Of a DNA stretch of 39,051 nt, positions 24,891 through 34,129 are shown piece by piece. Position 1 is the first letter of the stretch, and every line of letters begins with the position of its first letter. The translations under genes and the position numbers were made by a program. Source of the DNA: Verrucomicrobiota bacterium (GTDB lineage: Bacteria; Verrucomicrobiota; Verrucomicrobiia; Limisphaerales; UBA1319); the NCBI GenBank assembly GCA_022709905.1, contig JAKLHY010000070.1, positions 1 to 39,051 on the forward strand, read 5' to 3'. The notes below the pieces were generated by a model that made no database searches, had not been told where the DNA came from, and was given only the letters and a program-made list of their open reading frames with translations.

Positions 24891-25340
24891 CTAATTGCCT
24901 CCTCCACCGCCGCCCCCGCTTCGACGAGCACCGCCACCCATGCTGCCGAATAGCGAGTTATAAGCTGAGCCCGGCCTTTCATCCATCTGGGTCTTCTGCT
25001 CATCCGTCAGTGTAGGCGCGAGTTCCTTGACGGCTTTGAACCGGAGCATGGCGATATCGGTTTGGATCTTGGCGACCGCCTCGAGCTTGGCCCGAACGAC
25101 CTTCGGATCGGCGTCTTTGACCAAAGCCGCCTTGATGGCATCCTTCTGGGCCTCGGCGAGTTTGCTGGTTAACGGAGCCAGATCGGTCTGCGAAGCCTGC
25201 ATGGTCTCGCGCATCTTGGTTCGCTGCTCCTGCGTGAGGATGCCGCCGGGTCCCTGTTGCTGGGCGACGGCCTGAATGGCAGCCGCGCAGAGGAGGCAGA
25301 CGGTCACAAGCATATGGGTTAGGATGATTTTGGTCTTCAT
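24891..25340 (-). CDS. Periplasmic Spy/CpxP-like LTxxQ protein (149 aa)
   Basis: The ATG at 25340 gives MKTKIILTHMLVTVCLLCAA, a signal peptide ending near AVAQ. The mature part is mostly helical and charged and carries two LTxxQ motifs (ILTQEQRTKM near 35 and TLTDEQKTQM near 120), the hallmark of Spy/CpxP/ZraP proteins, which act as periplasmic chaperones or metal-stress proteins. The C-terminus is a flexible glycine-rich tail (GGGARRSGGGGGGGN), unusual for the family. The frame is open for 59 codons upstream, without a plausible export signal. It has its own terminator. Confidence 0.75.
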   Translation of the reverse strand: MKTKIILTHMLVTVCLLCAAAIQAVAQQQGPGGILTQEQRTKMRETMQASQTDLAPLTSKLAEAQKDAIKAALVKDADPKVVRAKLEAVAKIQTDIAMLRFKAVKELAPTLTDEQKTQMDERPGSAYNSLFGSMGGGARRSGGGGGGGN

Positions 25341-25643
25341 AGGATGGTTTAGTTTTGCGGTTCTTGATGGTCCAACCAAATTTGGCAACACCCGGATCCT
25401 CTGTCGGTTCCAACCAGATTCAGGTCGGCCCCCGCGGATCGAGTGCTGTTCAAGAACAGCTAAAGGATGAGACGCCGAAGGCAACCCCGAGGTTACGGAA
25501 AGATAGACTCCTCTCATCCCGACTGCGCCGGGCCTACGATGAACTGTCAGGAGACTTGGTCCAGCAAACTACAGACCGTGACAAGACGAATGGACAATCT
25601 AATCCGCCTCGGAAAGCCGGGTGGCTACCGCTCAAACAGGGCC
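25341..25643. other. Intergenic region with a 7-bp inverted repeat
   Basis: No gene is supported in these 300 bases. At 25445-25460 GCTGTTC-AA-GAACAGC forms perfect 7-bp arms. It lies about 105-120 bases upstream of the LTxxQ protein start and may be part of its control region. No full promoter is clear. Confidence 0.4.
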
Positions 25644-26009
25644 TTATCTGCCCGGACGCCGGAGTTGCTGCAGGATATCGCGGGCCATAATGGCGTTGGT
25701 ATCTCCTTTATCAATCCCCTCCGACATCTTGGTCGAAACAACCTCGAGCATGCCTTCGATGGCTTTCTGCTGTTGCGAAGTGATCGATTTGCTCGAACTG
25801 ATCTCCCGTAGCGTGGCAATCACTCCCACGTAATTATTGGTCGTGAACGCCGCCACAGCGAATTCCACTTTGGCCTTCAGGGCGGGATCCGCATCCTTGA
25901 ATTCGGTTTTCAAGGTGGAACCCACTTGGCTGGAACCCTGAGAACATCCTGCCAAGATACATGCCACTGCCAGCCCAATTACCGCTAAAACCTGCAATCG
26001 CATCGTCAT
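25644..26009 (-). CDS. Small predicted lipoprotein of unknown function (121 aa)
   Basis: Start at 26009 gives MTMRLQVLAVIGLAVACILAGC: a signal peptide with lipobox L-A-G-C, so the mature Cys22 should be lipidated. The start at 26003 is equally possible and removes two residues. The rest is helical and polar (DADPALKAKVEFAVAAFTTN, SITSQQQKAIEGMLEVV) with no motif I recognise. It precedes the LTxxQ gene on the same strand, 300 bases away. Function unknown; envelope stress is only a guess from the neighbour. Confidence 0.7.
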   Translation of the reverse strand: MTMRLQVLAVIGLAVACILAGCSQGSSQVGSTLKTEFKDADPALKAKVEFAVAAFTTNNYVGVIATLREISSSKSITSQQQKAIEGMLEVVSTKMSEGIDKGDTNAIMARDILQQLRRPGR

Positions 26010-26077
26010 ACATCCTCTCTCCCATTTCTCACTCGGGGTGACTGAAATCATGCCGACCCATGGGTTCCGGTCAAATC

Positions 26078-26842
<765 letters not shown>

Positions 26843-27184
26843 ATTTTTCCATCTGACCTCTTGGTTTGTGAATGAAGTGGAGTGACAGCAGAAACGAGAT
26901 GGCGTCCCTTCCTTCCCGCAAAGCCGTTCCTCTCCCCAGTAAACTTGGTCTCTCATGGGCAGGATATGTTACAATACCTGAGATTACGGAATTTGAAAAG
27001 TGTGCGTCTGAACGCACAGCGCCGTGGAACAACGTCAACGCATCTCTGCCCTGTGTTGACAAACAACAGGCCCGATCAACGCGGACCACTCCTTGCGCCG
27101 GAGTCTGCATTTTAAAGGATGCAGTCGCCGTTCGAACCGGCTAAAATCGCCATCGATATGCCATTCCTGATTCATTAAACAACC
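26843..27184. promoter_or_regulatory. Divergent control region with an 18-bp inverted repeat
   Basis: This stretch separates the divergent pseudopilin and GH62-PL10 genes, so both promoters should be here. TGTGCGT-CTGA-ACGCACA at 27001-27018 is a perfect 7-bp inverted repeat, a plausible dimeric operator. A TTGACA at 27056-27061 is a perfect -35 box for the plus-strand gene but has no good -10 box 16-18 bases on. Confidence 0.45.
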
Positions 27185-29734
27185 ATGCACCGCATCCCTC
27201 CTGCAATCCTTGGCGTGTTGCTTTCCTGCGGCTTGAGCGCGATTGGAGTGGAGCGAGCAAGCGCCCGCCCCCAAGATCACGCGCTCCAAACCGCAGACAA
27301 CCGGAACTCGAAAGCGCCAATTCCAGGAACCGTGTTCCATGTCCCTGCCCTATGGGAATACAGCGCTCCCCTGATTGCTCCCGAGGCCCGGATCACCAAT
27401 CCCAGCGCGGCCCAGAAGGATCCCACCGTGGTTTTTCACGAGGGCAAATGGCACGTCTTCATGACCGTCAAACTCCCCGGAAAATCAGCCATAGAGTATT
27501 GTGCGTTCGCGAACTGGGAGGAAGCCGATCAGTCAGCGCGAACCCTCCTGAACGTCAGCGAGAGCCACTATTACTGTGCGCCACAGGTTTTCTATTTCCG
27601 GCCCCATCAAAAGTGGTACCTGATCTTCCAGATGGATGGATCCAACCCGGATAAGATGTGGGTGGCGTATTCGACGACCAGGGACATTGCCGATCCCCGG
27701 TCCTGGACCCGGGCTCAGCCGATTCTTGACGGAGGCAAAGACGATCCCCGCACAGTGGGCGGGCTCGATTACTGGATCATCTGCGATCATCAACGGGCCT
27801 ATTTGTTCCTGACGAGTCTGGATGGCAGGATGTGGCGTCTCTGGACGCGCCTGGAAGATTTTCCGCGGGGTTTTGGCCATTGCGAACTGGCCCTGCAAGG
27901 CCGCTTTTTCGAGGCCAGTCACACCTACAAGCTCAAGGGAATCGACAAATACCTGACCCTGATCGAGGAAAATGGCCGACGTTACTACCAAGCTTACCAG
28001 GCCGATCGCTTGGATGGCGAATGGCTCCCGATCGCCGATAGTGCCGAACGGCCGTTTGCGGGATGGAACAACATTCGTCCTGCTGCTGGCGTCGACCCAT
28101 GGACCGATAATGTCAGCCACGGCGAACTCATCCGGGACGGCGCGGACGAGACGCTGACTGTGGATCCGGATCGCTTGCGGTTTGTCTTCCAGGGGATGTG
28201 GGACAAGCACAAGTCCGGAAAGCAGTACGGCCAATTCCAATGGCGGATTGGCATGTTATCGCCTGTTTCGACGGAGGCCTCTGCCTTCCCCGCCGGCACC
28301 CTCGATCATCGCGCCCGCCATGCGCTCTTCAATGCCACAGCCTACCTGCGCTCCCTCTCTACCGAAGGCGGCTTTCTCTGGCGTTACTCCGTCGATCTCA
28401 AACATCGTGCCGGCGAAAACCTGGCGACTGCCTCGCAGGTCTGGATTCAACCTCCCGGCACGCCCCTCGTCGGCATGGCCTTCCTCCGCGCTTATGAAGC
28501 CACCCACGACGAATGCCACCTCGACGCCGCCCGCGCGGCGGCATTCGCCCTCGCCCACGGCCAACTCGAATCCGGAGGCTGGGATTACCTCATCGAGTTT
28601 GAACCTGAAGCCCGAAAGAAGTGGTATCGCCGGGCGGACATCGGAACCCTCTCCGCTCAAGAGATCTCGAAACGCAGAAATGTCTCCACCTATGATGACG
28701 ACAATACTCAATCCGCATTGCGGTTTCTTCTCGCTTATTGCCGCACGGTGAAAGCCTCGAACGACCCGCGCGACCCTCTCATCCGCGACGCCCTCGCTTA
28801 CGGCCTGAATAAAATGCTGGAAGCGCAATATCCGATTGGAGCGTGGCCGCAGCGTTACGATGGCCGTCCCAAGCGTCCGGATAATTTCCCGGTCAAACCG
28901 GCTTCTTACCCGAAAAACGAGACGCCCACCTGGCCGGACACCGACTACAAAAACCATTATACTTTCAATGACAATACCCATCGCGATTGCATCCGGACGA
29001 TGTTGGAGGCGTATCATCACACCGGCGAGGGCCGGTTTATGGACGCCGCGAAACGCGGCGGCGACTTTATCATCCTCGCGCAGATGCCCGAACCTCAACC
29101 GGTGTGGGCACAACAGTATAACGCGCAAATGGAGCCGGCATGGGCTCGCGCCTTCGAACCGCCTTGTGTGACGGGGGCCGAAAGCGTTGGCGTGCTCCGC
29201 ATGCTGATGGATCTCTATCTCGAAACCGGTGAGCAGAAATACTTGAAACCCATCCCGCCGGCCTTCGCCTGGTATGAGCGCTCAGCCATCGCCCCAAATC
29301 GATGGGCGCGATATTACGAATTGCGGACCAACAGGCAAATTTTCGGCGATCGCGACGGGAAAATTCATTACCGTCTGGAAGACATCAGCGCGGAACGTCA
29401 GCGCGGCTACAGTTGGAGCGGCGATTATGGCGTCCGGCACATGATGGCGTATTACGAGAAACTGCAGAAGCAAGGACGCGACGCTCTTCTGGAAGAACGC
29501 AATCTCTCTTTTGCCAACCCGAGCGTCGCAAGGGGAAAAGCCCTCGAACCACGCATCCGCGAAATCCTTGCGGCTCAGGATCATCAGGGGCGATGGATCA
29601 CCCCAGGCAAGAGTCAGCGCGAGGATTGGCAAGCCGGTCCGTGCGTCGAGATGGCCGTTTTCATCGAAAACATCGAGGCGCTGGCGCGGTATCTGTCGAA
29701 TCACAACCCTTCCCGGCTTGGTGATGACCGATGA
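27185..29734 (+). CDS. Secreted bifunctional enzyme: GH62 arabinofuranosidase + PL10 pectate lyase (849 aa)
   Basis: After a signal peptide (cleavage near ERASA-R28) comes a GH62 five-bladed propeller (about 55-360): KDPTVVFHEGKWHVF (Asp79, general base), CAPQVFYFRPHQKWYLIFQ, GGLDYWIICDHQRAYLF (Asp195, modulator), FFEASHTYKLKG (Glu243, general acid) and DNVSHGELIRDGADETLTVD. GH62 enzymes remove arabinose from arabinoxylan or arabinan. From about 375 the sequence becomes a PL10-type alpha/alpha barrel: YDDDNTQSALRFL (503-515), GAWPQRYDG, HYTFNDNTHRDCI (591-603), VWAQQYNAQMEPAWARAFEPP (640-660) and NRWARYYELRTNRQIFGDRDG. PL10 enzymes cleave polygalacturonate by beta-elimination. A ~75-residue tail (AAQDHQGRWITPGKS) may be a small extra module. 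The two activities could debranch arabinose and cut the backbone of pectic polymers. Confidence 0.85.
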   Translation: MHRIPPAILGVLLSCGLSAIGVERASARPQDHALQTADNRNSKAPIPGTVFHVPALWEYSAPLIAPEARITNPSAAQKDPTVVFHEGKWHVFMTVKLPGKSAIEYCAFANWEEADQSARTLLNVSESHYYCAPQVFYFRPHQKWYLIFQMDGSNPDKMWVAYSTTRDIADPRSWTRAQPILDGGKDDPRTVGGLDYWIICDHQRAYLFLTSLDGRMWRLWTRLEDFPRGFGHCELALQGRFFEASHTYKLKGIDKYLTLIEENGRRYYQAYQADRLDGEWLPIADSAERPFAGWNNIRPAAGVDPWTDNVSHGELIRDGADETLTVDPDRLRFVFQGMWDKHKSGKQYGQFQWRIGMLSPVSTEASAFPAGTLDHRARHALFNATAYLRSLSTEGGFLWRYSVDLKHRAGENLATASQVWIQPPGTPLVGMAFLRAYEATHDECHLDAARAAAFALAHGQLESGGWDYLIEFEPEARKKWYRRADIGTLSAQEISKRRNVSTYDDDNTQSALRFLLAYCRTVKASNDPRDPLIRDALAYGLNKMLEAQYPIGAWPQRYDGRPKRPDNFPVKPASYPKNETPTWPDTDYKNHYTFNDNTHRDCIRTMLEAYHHTGEGRFMDAAKRGGDFIILAQMPEPQPVWAQQYNAQMEPAWARAFEPPCVTGAESVGVLRMLMDLYLETGEQKYLKPIPPAFAWYERSAIAPNRWARYYELRTNRQIFGDRDGKIHYRLEDISAERQRGYSWSGDYGVRHMMAYYEKLQKQGRDALLEERNLSFANPSVARGKALEPRIREILAAQDHQGRWITPGKSQREDWQAGPCVEMAVFIENIEALARYLSNHNPSRLGDDR

Positions 29735-29830
29735 ATCCTGTCGCTAAGGACGGCGCCCGGCGGACCGTGTGATTTCTGGCCTCGAATCCGAGATCGCTTT
29801 TCCAGCCATGGCGTGGCCTACGGGACTCGC
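29735..29830. other. Short spacer after the GH62-PL10 gene
   Basis: No gene or clear terminator between the stop codon at 29732-29734 and the integrase remnant. Confidence 0.4.
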
Positions 29831-30186
29831 ATGAACGAAAAGCGTCATTCTTCATCCCTTCTGCTTTGCCGAAAGGCCGAGCGCGAGTTTCACATAAATT
29901 TCGAGAACTTCCTTTAGGACCTGAGCGAGCGTGGTTTCTCACCTAGTGCCATTCGATCTTATGGCCGCGTAGCCAACCATTTCAGGCTCTGGCTTTGTGA
30001 AAACGGGATCCGTCCGTATCGGATGGTTCCCATTCACCTCGGCACATTCCTCAGGAGTCATTTGCCTCGATGTCATTGCCCCAATCCCGGATGCAACTGC
30101 CGCCTACCAGCAGGGCATCGGGGCAAAACTGATTGCTGACATCCTGGGCCATGGATCTTTGGACACGACCGTCCCTTACGCTCAGT
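29831..30186 (+). pseudogene. Decayed tyrosine recombinase (phage/XerC-type integrase)
   Basis: From ATG 29831 the frame reads to an in-frame TAG at 29915-29917 and on through a typical N-terminal core-binding domain (DLSERGFSPSAIRSYGRVAN, HFRLWLCENGI) and a conserved HLPRCHCPNPGCNCR segment. The frame then changes near 30105-30125 and resumes with IADILGHGSLDTTVPYAQ, the C-terminal LGH...TxxYA motif that precedes the catalytic Tyr. The roughly 150-200 residues of catalytic domain in between, with the Arg-Lys-His-Arg set, are missing. So it has a stop codon, an internal deletion and a frame change: a dead gene. It marks an old mobile-element insertion and abuts the end of the opposite-strand DUF748 gene. 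Confidence 0.85.
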
Positions 30187-30187
30187 T

Positions 30188-33100
30188 TCAATTCAACGAC
30201 AGGTTCACCCGGCTCTCGCCGCGGTAAGCTGCGTCCACGGGTTTGGGCGCAATGAGGAGGAGCCGATCACCTGCCACCTGGCCGTTCCGAACAAGCCAGT
30301 CCTGCACCCAGCGCGCTCGTAAGGTCATGAGCTGGCGAAACTCCTCGTCCGCGACCGCCACCTTCTCCACGAGCAGCCATTCCATGAGTTCTGGCGTGGC
30401 CTGGCCAAGTGCCTGCCGGTCGGCTTTGCTGAGGCGTTTCTCTGCCTTCGACTGGCCGCCGGATCGGCCGCCGAAGATACCCGTAACACGCTGAAGCAGA
30501 CTCCGCTTCGGCTGAGGTTGAGCCGCGGCAGCGGGCTGATTGGTCGCGGTCAGGCGGGCTAGATTTGTCTGGATGATTTCGGCGATGTTGGTGCCGAACT
30601 GCTCGACGAAGGCGGCACGCAGCAGTCGGTCACTTTCCTCCGGCTCGATCTGGAAGATGTCGACCGATTCCAACGCCCGACCTTTCGCGCTGAGTTCCTG
30701 GAGCCGCTTGGCCTTCAACCGCTCGCGCAGCTTTAGTTTCGCCAGGGCGTCGCGATCACTCTTCGGATCGATGGCCCCTTCGATCTCCAGATTCAGCGCG
30801 GGGCGCTTGGCGAGGGCAGTGGTCAGCTTGCCCAGCTTGGCTAACTCGCCCTCGACGACATTCGTGGTGCCGGGCGTGAACTGGACAAAGCTGAGTTCGT
30901 CGCCTCCTCCGCCGACCAGCGCGCCCAGGAGCTTGAAGGGCGAGGCGGCCGCCTTGACCACCATGTTCACGATGATCTTTAATACGATAGGCCCGAGGCT
31001 GAACTGCGGATCGTCGAGCCGGCCGCTCACGGGCACGTCAAGTTCGATCCGGCCATTGCTGTCTTTGAGCAACGCCACACCCAGCTTCAAGGGCAGGCTG
31101 ATCGCATCGGGGCTGTTGTTGTATGCGCCGAGCGTGAGTTGGTCCACCAGAATTTTGTTTTCCGCCTGGAGCGCCTGGCCTTCGATGTGGTAGCGGAGGC
31201 TGGTGCTCACCCGGCCTTTGTTCAGCGGGTAGCCGCCGAATTTCTCCAGGTAACCGGTCAATGGCGTGAGCTGCGTGTTCGCGTTGGTGATGGCGAGGTC
31301 CACGAACATCGTGGCGGCGAAGGGGTTCACGCGACCCGTGACGGAAAATGGCGATTGCTCGTCCACCCGGCCATGCAGGTCAACATCGGCGGCCGAGTTG
31401 AGGGCGGAGGAAAGTCCCTTGATCGTGCCACTGAGTTCCGCAATGCCAACCACGACGCGCGGCCGCACGGATTCGTCGGTGAAGGCCAAGGACGCCCGCT
31501 CCAGCGCCAGGGCGCCGAGTTGCACGGGAAACTGGCCGGCAAGGGAATGGGTCGCGCTGCCGCCGGCGGGCGTGGCTGCGGGGGCGCTGTTTGTGGTGAC
31601 GCTGTCCTTTCTCAAAATCAGAGACAAATTCGGCCGGCGATCCGCGCCGATGAGCAGGCTGGCCCTCGGCCGCACAAGGCGCATCTCGTCGATCTGGAAG
31701 CGGTTCGGCGCGAGCGCGGCCTCGATGCCGCTCACGGTCAGATCGTCCCAGCGCACAAACTCCTTGAACACGACCTGGTCAGTGGTAACGAAGTTCGTCA
31801 CGCGCACACCGCCCGCGAACGTGAGCCGTGGCGAGGCCGGCTCGTTGGTCTGAAAACAGACCTTGCCAACCGTGGTCAACGCACCGCTCACGATCCCCAG
31901 CCCGACGAACGGCTCGATATACGGCTGCCCGGCGCGGAGGTCGAGGTTGGTGACGGCCACATCCAGGTCGGCGAACAGCGGTGCGACTTTGGCGGTCCCG
32001 CGCAAACCGACGGTGCCGGTTTCATTGAGACGGAACGACGCGTTCACAGTGACTGGGGTGTTGAGGATCGTGCTGGCGTCTTTCAAGTTGAGCGTCAGTT
32101 GATCGAGCAGAAGAGTTGCTGGTTTGGACGGCACCAGGTCCTCGACTTTGAGGGTGTAGTTGTCGAGTTGCATTTCCTCCAGGTTCAACGTCCAGCCCCC
32201 GAGGGCGAAACCGGAGGTGTTGGTGGGCCCGCCTTTGGCTGGCGTCGGCGCTTCCATCCTCACCGGGGCGTTGGTTCGCGACACAGCGAGGAGTCCCCGC
32301 AGGTTGAGGGCGCCGTCTTTCTGGCGGCGCACCAGCACCGAGCCGCCATTGCCTTTGAACAGGCCGACCCGCCCATGGTGATCTTCGAGGCTGGCGTCCA
32401 CTCGCTCGAAGCGGATCTCCGCGAGGCGCGTCAGACGTTCCACGCTTTCCGGCAACTGCACATCCAGGTCGGTGAGCTTCACGGAGAGATTCGTCACCCC
32501 GGCCCTCAGGCTGTTCGTGCTCAGCGCAAACCGGTACGGCACCCGCGCCTCGATCTTGCCGGCGATAATTTTTCCCCGGAAGAAATCCTCGGCGTAGGGC
32601 AGGTATTTCTTTATATCGACCGCGCTGACCTTCACTTCGCCGGCGGAACGCATCGGGTAGATGGACACCGTGCCCGCACCTTCAAACACCTCCGCCACTT
32701 CACTTCCCACGCGGAAGGAATAGCTGGCGTCGGAGTCCGTAGCGGTGCTGAAGCGCTTCAGGCTTACCTCGATCGGCTTCAACTCGGTCTTGAATGGCGT
32801 GCGCCGCGTCAAGTCCTCAAAGCTCACCGCCGTCTGCTCAATAGTGAAATCGTCCACCCGCACCGTCCAGGGCGGTGGCGCAGCACGGGGAGCGGGAGCC
32901 TTCGGACTGGCGTTTGTCGGGGTTGCCGGAAGAGTGATCAGGTCGAGCAGATTCAGTTGGCCATTCTTCTTCAGCCGCGTGAGCAACGCCGCTTCGGACA
33001 CCTTCACGGCGCCGAGGCGGATGGCGCGTTCGCGCAGGTTGAATTCGGCCTGCCGCACATCGAGTCCGCGGAGACTGGCGACCGTCTCGCCCGTGGCCGG

Positions 33101-33958
33101 GTCGAGCACCCGCACCTGCGCCACCTGCAAGGCGGCGTTAGTGACGATGAGGTCGATGCCGTTGGTGCCTGCCGAGAAGTGGTAGGTGAACTGCACGTCG
33201 GCCAGGCCATTGGTCACCACAGCGCTGGTGAATTCCTCGAGATAAGGTCGGTAGCGGGGCAGTTGCACCGCGGTGACTTTGAGGTGTCCCAAGGACCGCA
33301 CCGGCTGCACCGTGAGATCGCCCGTCCACATGATGCTGCGCCCGGCGTCGCTCTCGGCGTGGAAGGAATACGGCGTGTCGGAATCGGGGCGCGTGGTGAA
33401 CTGCGTGAGGCTCAGGTTGATCGGGCGGTATTCCGTGCGGAACAGCGAGCGGCGCGCTCGATCTTCCAACGCGACGAAGCCGTTGGTGACTTCGAGGCTG
33501 AAGATGTTGATGCGGGGGATGCTCCTCGCAGGCGGCTTCAGCGGCGCGTCCGTTGCCGGCTCAAGCATATTCGCCAAATTCAGCCGGCCATCCTTCAGGA
33601 GGATAACTTCGCCGAACGGTTTGACGAGCCGGATTTCCTTGAATGCCCACGCCCAGCGAAAGAGCGACGACGCCTGGAAGTTCACGTAAAGTTCGTCCCA
33701 CGAAGCGAACGCGCGTCCGTCCGGCTCGGTCAATGCCAACCCGCGCACGGTGAGCGAGAGCGTCCACGGATTCACCTTCACCTGCTGCACGCTGGCTTGA
33801 CGCTTTGTGATGGCCGGCAGGCGCTTCGTCATCTGCCATTTGATGATCGGTGGCAGCAGAAAGAAGCCGATCAGAGAATAGGCAGCGAACGTAAGGCTCA
33901 GCCGCTCGAGCCACTTGCGTGCGCGGGGCGGCAGGCGGTTCAGAATGTCAGGTTTCAT
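30188..33958 (-). CDS. DUF748 / AsmA-superfamily envelope protein (1256 aa)
   Basis: A large protein with one N-terminal membrane segment (LTFAAYSLIGFFLLPPIIKW, about 28-47) and a long beta-rich periplasmic part. The start PxxxKxQxxKRLPAITKRQA, QVKVNPWTLSLTVRGLALTE and ASWDELYVNFQASSLFRWAW are typical of DUF748 proteins. Two related units of ~215 residues are visible (one around NGFVALEDRARRSLFRTEYR, one around TAVSFEDLTRRTPFKTELKP). The region after about 980 (LNSAADVDLHGR, NSPDAISLPLKLGVALLKDS, NGRIELDVPVSG) and the Lys/Arg-rich C-terminus also fit. The AsmA/TamB/YhdP superfamily bridges inner and outer membranes and moves lipids; such a role is inferred here. A single gene with no obvious partners. 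A 941-codon open frame lies antisense and is not a gene. Confidence 0.85.
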   Translation of the reverse strand: MKPDILNRLPPRARKWLERLSLTFAAYSLIGFFLLPPIIKWQMTKRLPAITKRQASVQQVKVNPWTLSLTVRGLALTEPDGRAFASWDELYVNFQASSLFRWAWAFKEIRLVKPFGEVILLKDGRLNLANMLEPATDAPLKPPARSIPRINIFSLEVTNGFVALEDRARRSLFRTEYRPINLSLTQFTTRPDSDTPYSFHAESDAGRSIMWTGDLTVQPVRSLGHLKVTAVQLPRYRPYLEEFTSAVVTNGLADVQFTYHFSAGTNGIDLIVTNAALQVAQVRVLDPATGETVASLRGLDVRQAEFNLRERAIRLGAVKVSEAALLTRLKKNGQLNLLDLITLPATPTNASPKAPAPRAAPPPWTVRVDDFTIEQTAVSFEDLTRRTPFKTELKPIEVSLKRFSTATDSDASYSFRVGSEVAEVFEGAGTVSIYPMRSAGEVKVSAVDIKKYLPYAEDFFRGKIIAGKIEARVPYRFALSTNSLRAGVTNLSVKLTDLDVQLPESVERLTRLAEIRFERVDASLEDHHGRVGLFKGNGGSVLVRRQKDGALNLRGLLAVSRTNAPVRMEAPTPAKGGPTNTSGFALGGWTLNLEEMQLDNYTLKVEDLVPSKPATLLLDQLTLNLKDASTILNTPVTVNASFRLNETGTVGLRGTAKVAPLFADLDVAVTNLDLRAGQPYIEPFVGLGIVSGALTTVGKVCFQTNEPASPRLTFAGGVRVTNFVTTDQVVFKEFVRWDDLTVSGIEAALAPNRFQIDEMRLVRPRASLLIGADRRPNLSLILRKDSVTTNSAPAATPAGGSATHSLAGQFPVQLGALALERASLAFTDESVRPRVVVGIAELSGTIKGLSSALNSAADVDLHGRVDEQSPFSVTGRVNPFAATMFVDLAITNANTQLTPLTGYLEKFGGYPLNKGRVSTSLRYHIEGQALQAENKILVDQLTLGAYNNSPDAISLPLKLGVALLKDSNGRIELDVPVSGRLDDPQFSLGPIVLKIIVNMVVKAAASPFKLLGALVGGGGDELSFVQFTPGTTNVVEGELAKLGKLTTALAKRPALNLEIEGAIDPKSDRDALAKLKLRERLKAKRLQELSAKGRALESVDIFQIEPEESDRLLRAAFVEQFGTNIAEIIQTNLARLTATNQPAAAAQPQPKRSLLQRVTGIFGGRSGGQSKAEKRLSKADRQALGQATPELMEWLLVEKVAVADEEFRQLMTLRARWVQDWLVRNGQVAGDRLLLIAPKPVDAAYRGESRVNLSLN

Positions 33959-34021
33959 TGGTGATGTTGCGTTTCATTATTTTTTGCCTTCCTGGGATAA
34001 CGGGATTTGAACAGGAGTTAA

Positions 34022-34069
34022 CGGAGGAAACGGAGTTTCAAATTTGCTATCGGTTCTCCGTTTCCTCCG
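34022..34069. repeat. 14-bp perfect inverted repeat upstream of the DUF748 gene
   Basis: CGGAGGAAACGGAG (34022-34035) and CTCCGTTTCCTCCG (34056-34069) are perfect arms around a 20-base spacer; flanking GTTAA/GTTA extend it imperfectly. It lies 65-110 bases before the DUF748 start. It lacks a T run, and the wording (TTTGAACAGGAGTTAACGGA) resembles dispersed intergenic repeats, so it may be a repeat copy rather than a terminator. Confidence 0.6.
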
Positions 34070-34129
34070 GTTAGATTCCATTTCATGGTCTTTGTTTCGC
34101 TTCCATTCATCCAGTTGGTTGGCTAACAG

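Noticed and set aside
25445..25460. GCTGTTC-AA-GAACAGC as a LexA (SOS) box
   Set aside because: From memory the Verrucomicrobial LexA site has TGTTC and GAACA four bases apart; here the gap is two, and the adjacent genes are not SOS genes.
31139..33964. 941-codon open frame antisense to the DUF748 gene
   Set aside because: The product is His/Arg/Gly-rich without motifs, signal or family resemblance. Long antisense frames are expected opposite a GC-rich gene with strong third-position bias, and the DUF748 reading has clear family features.
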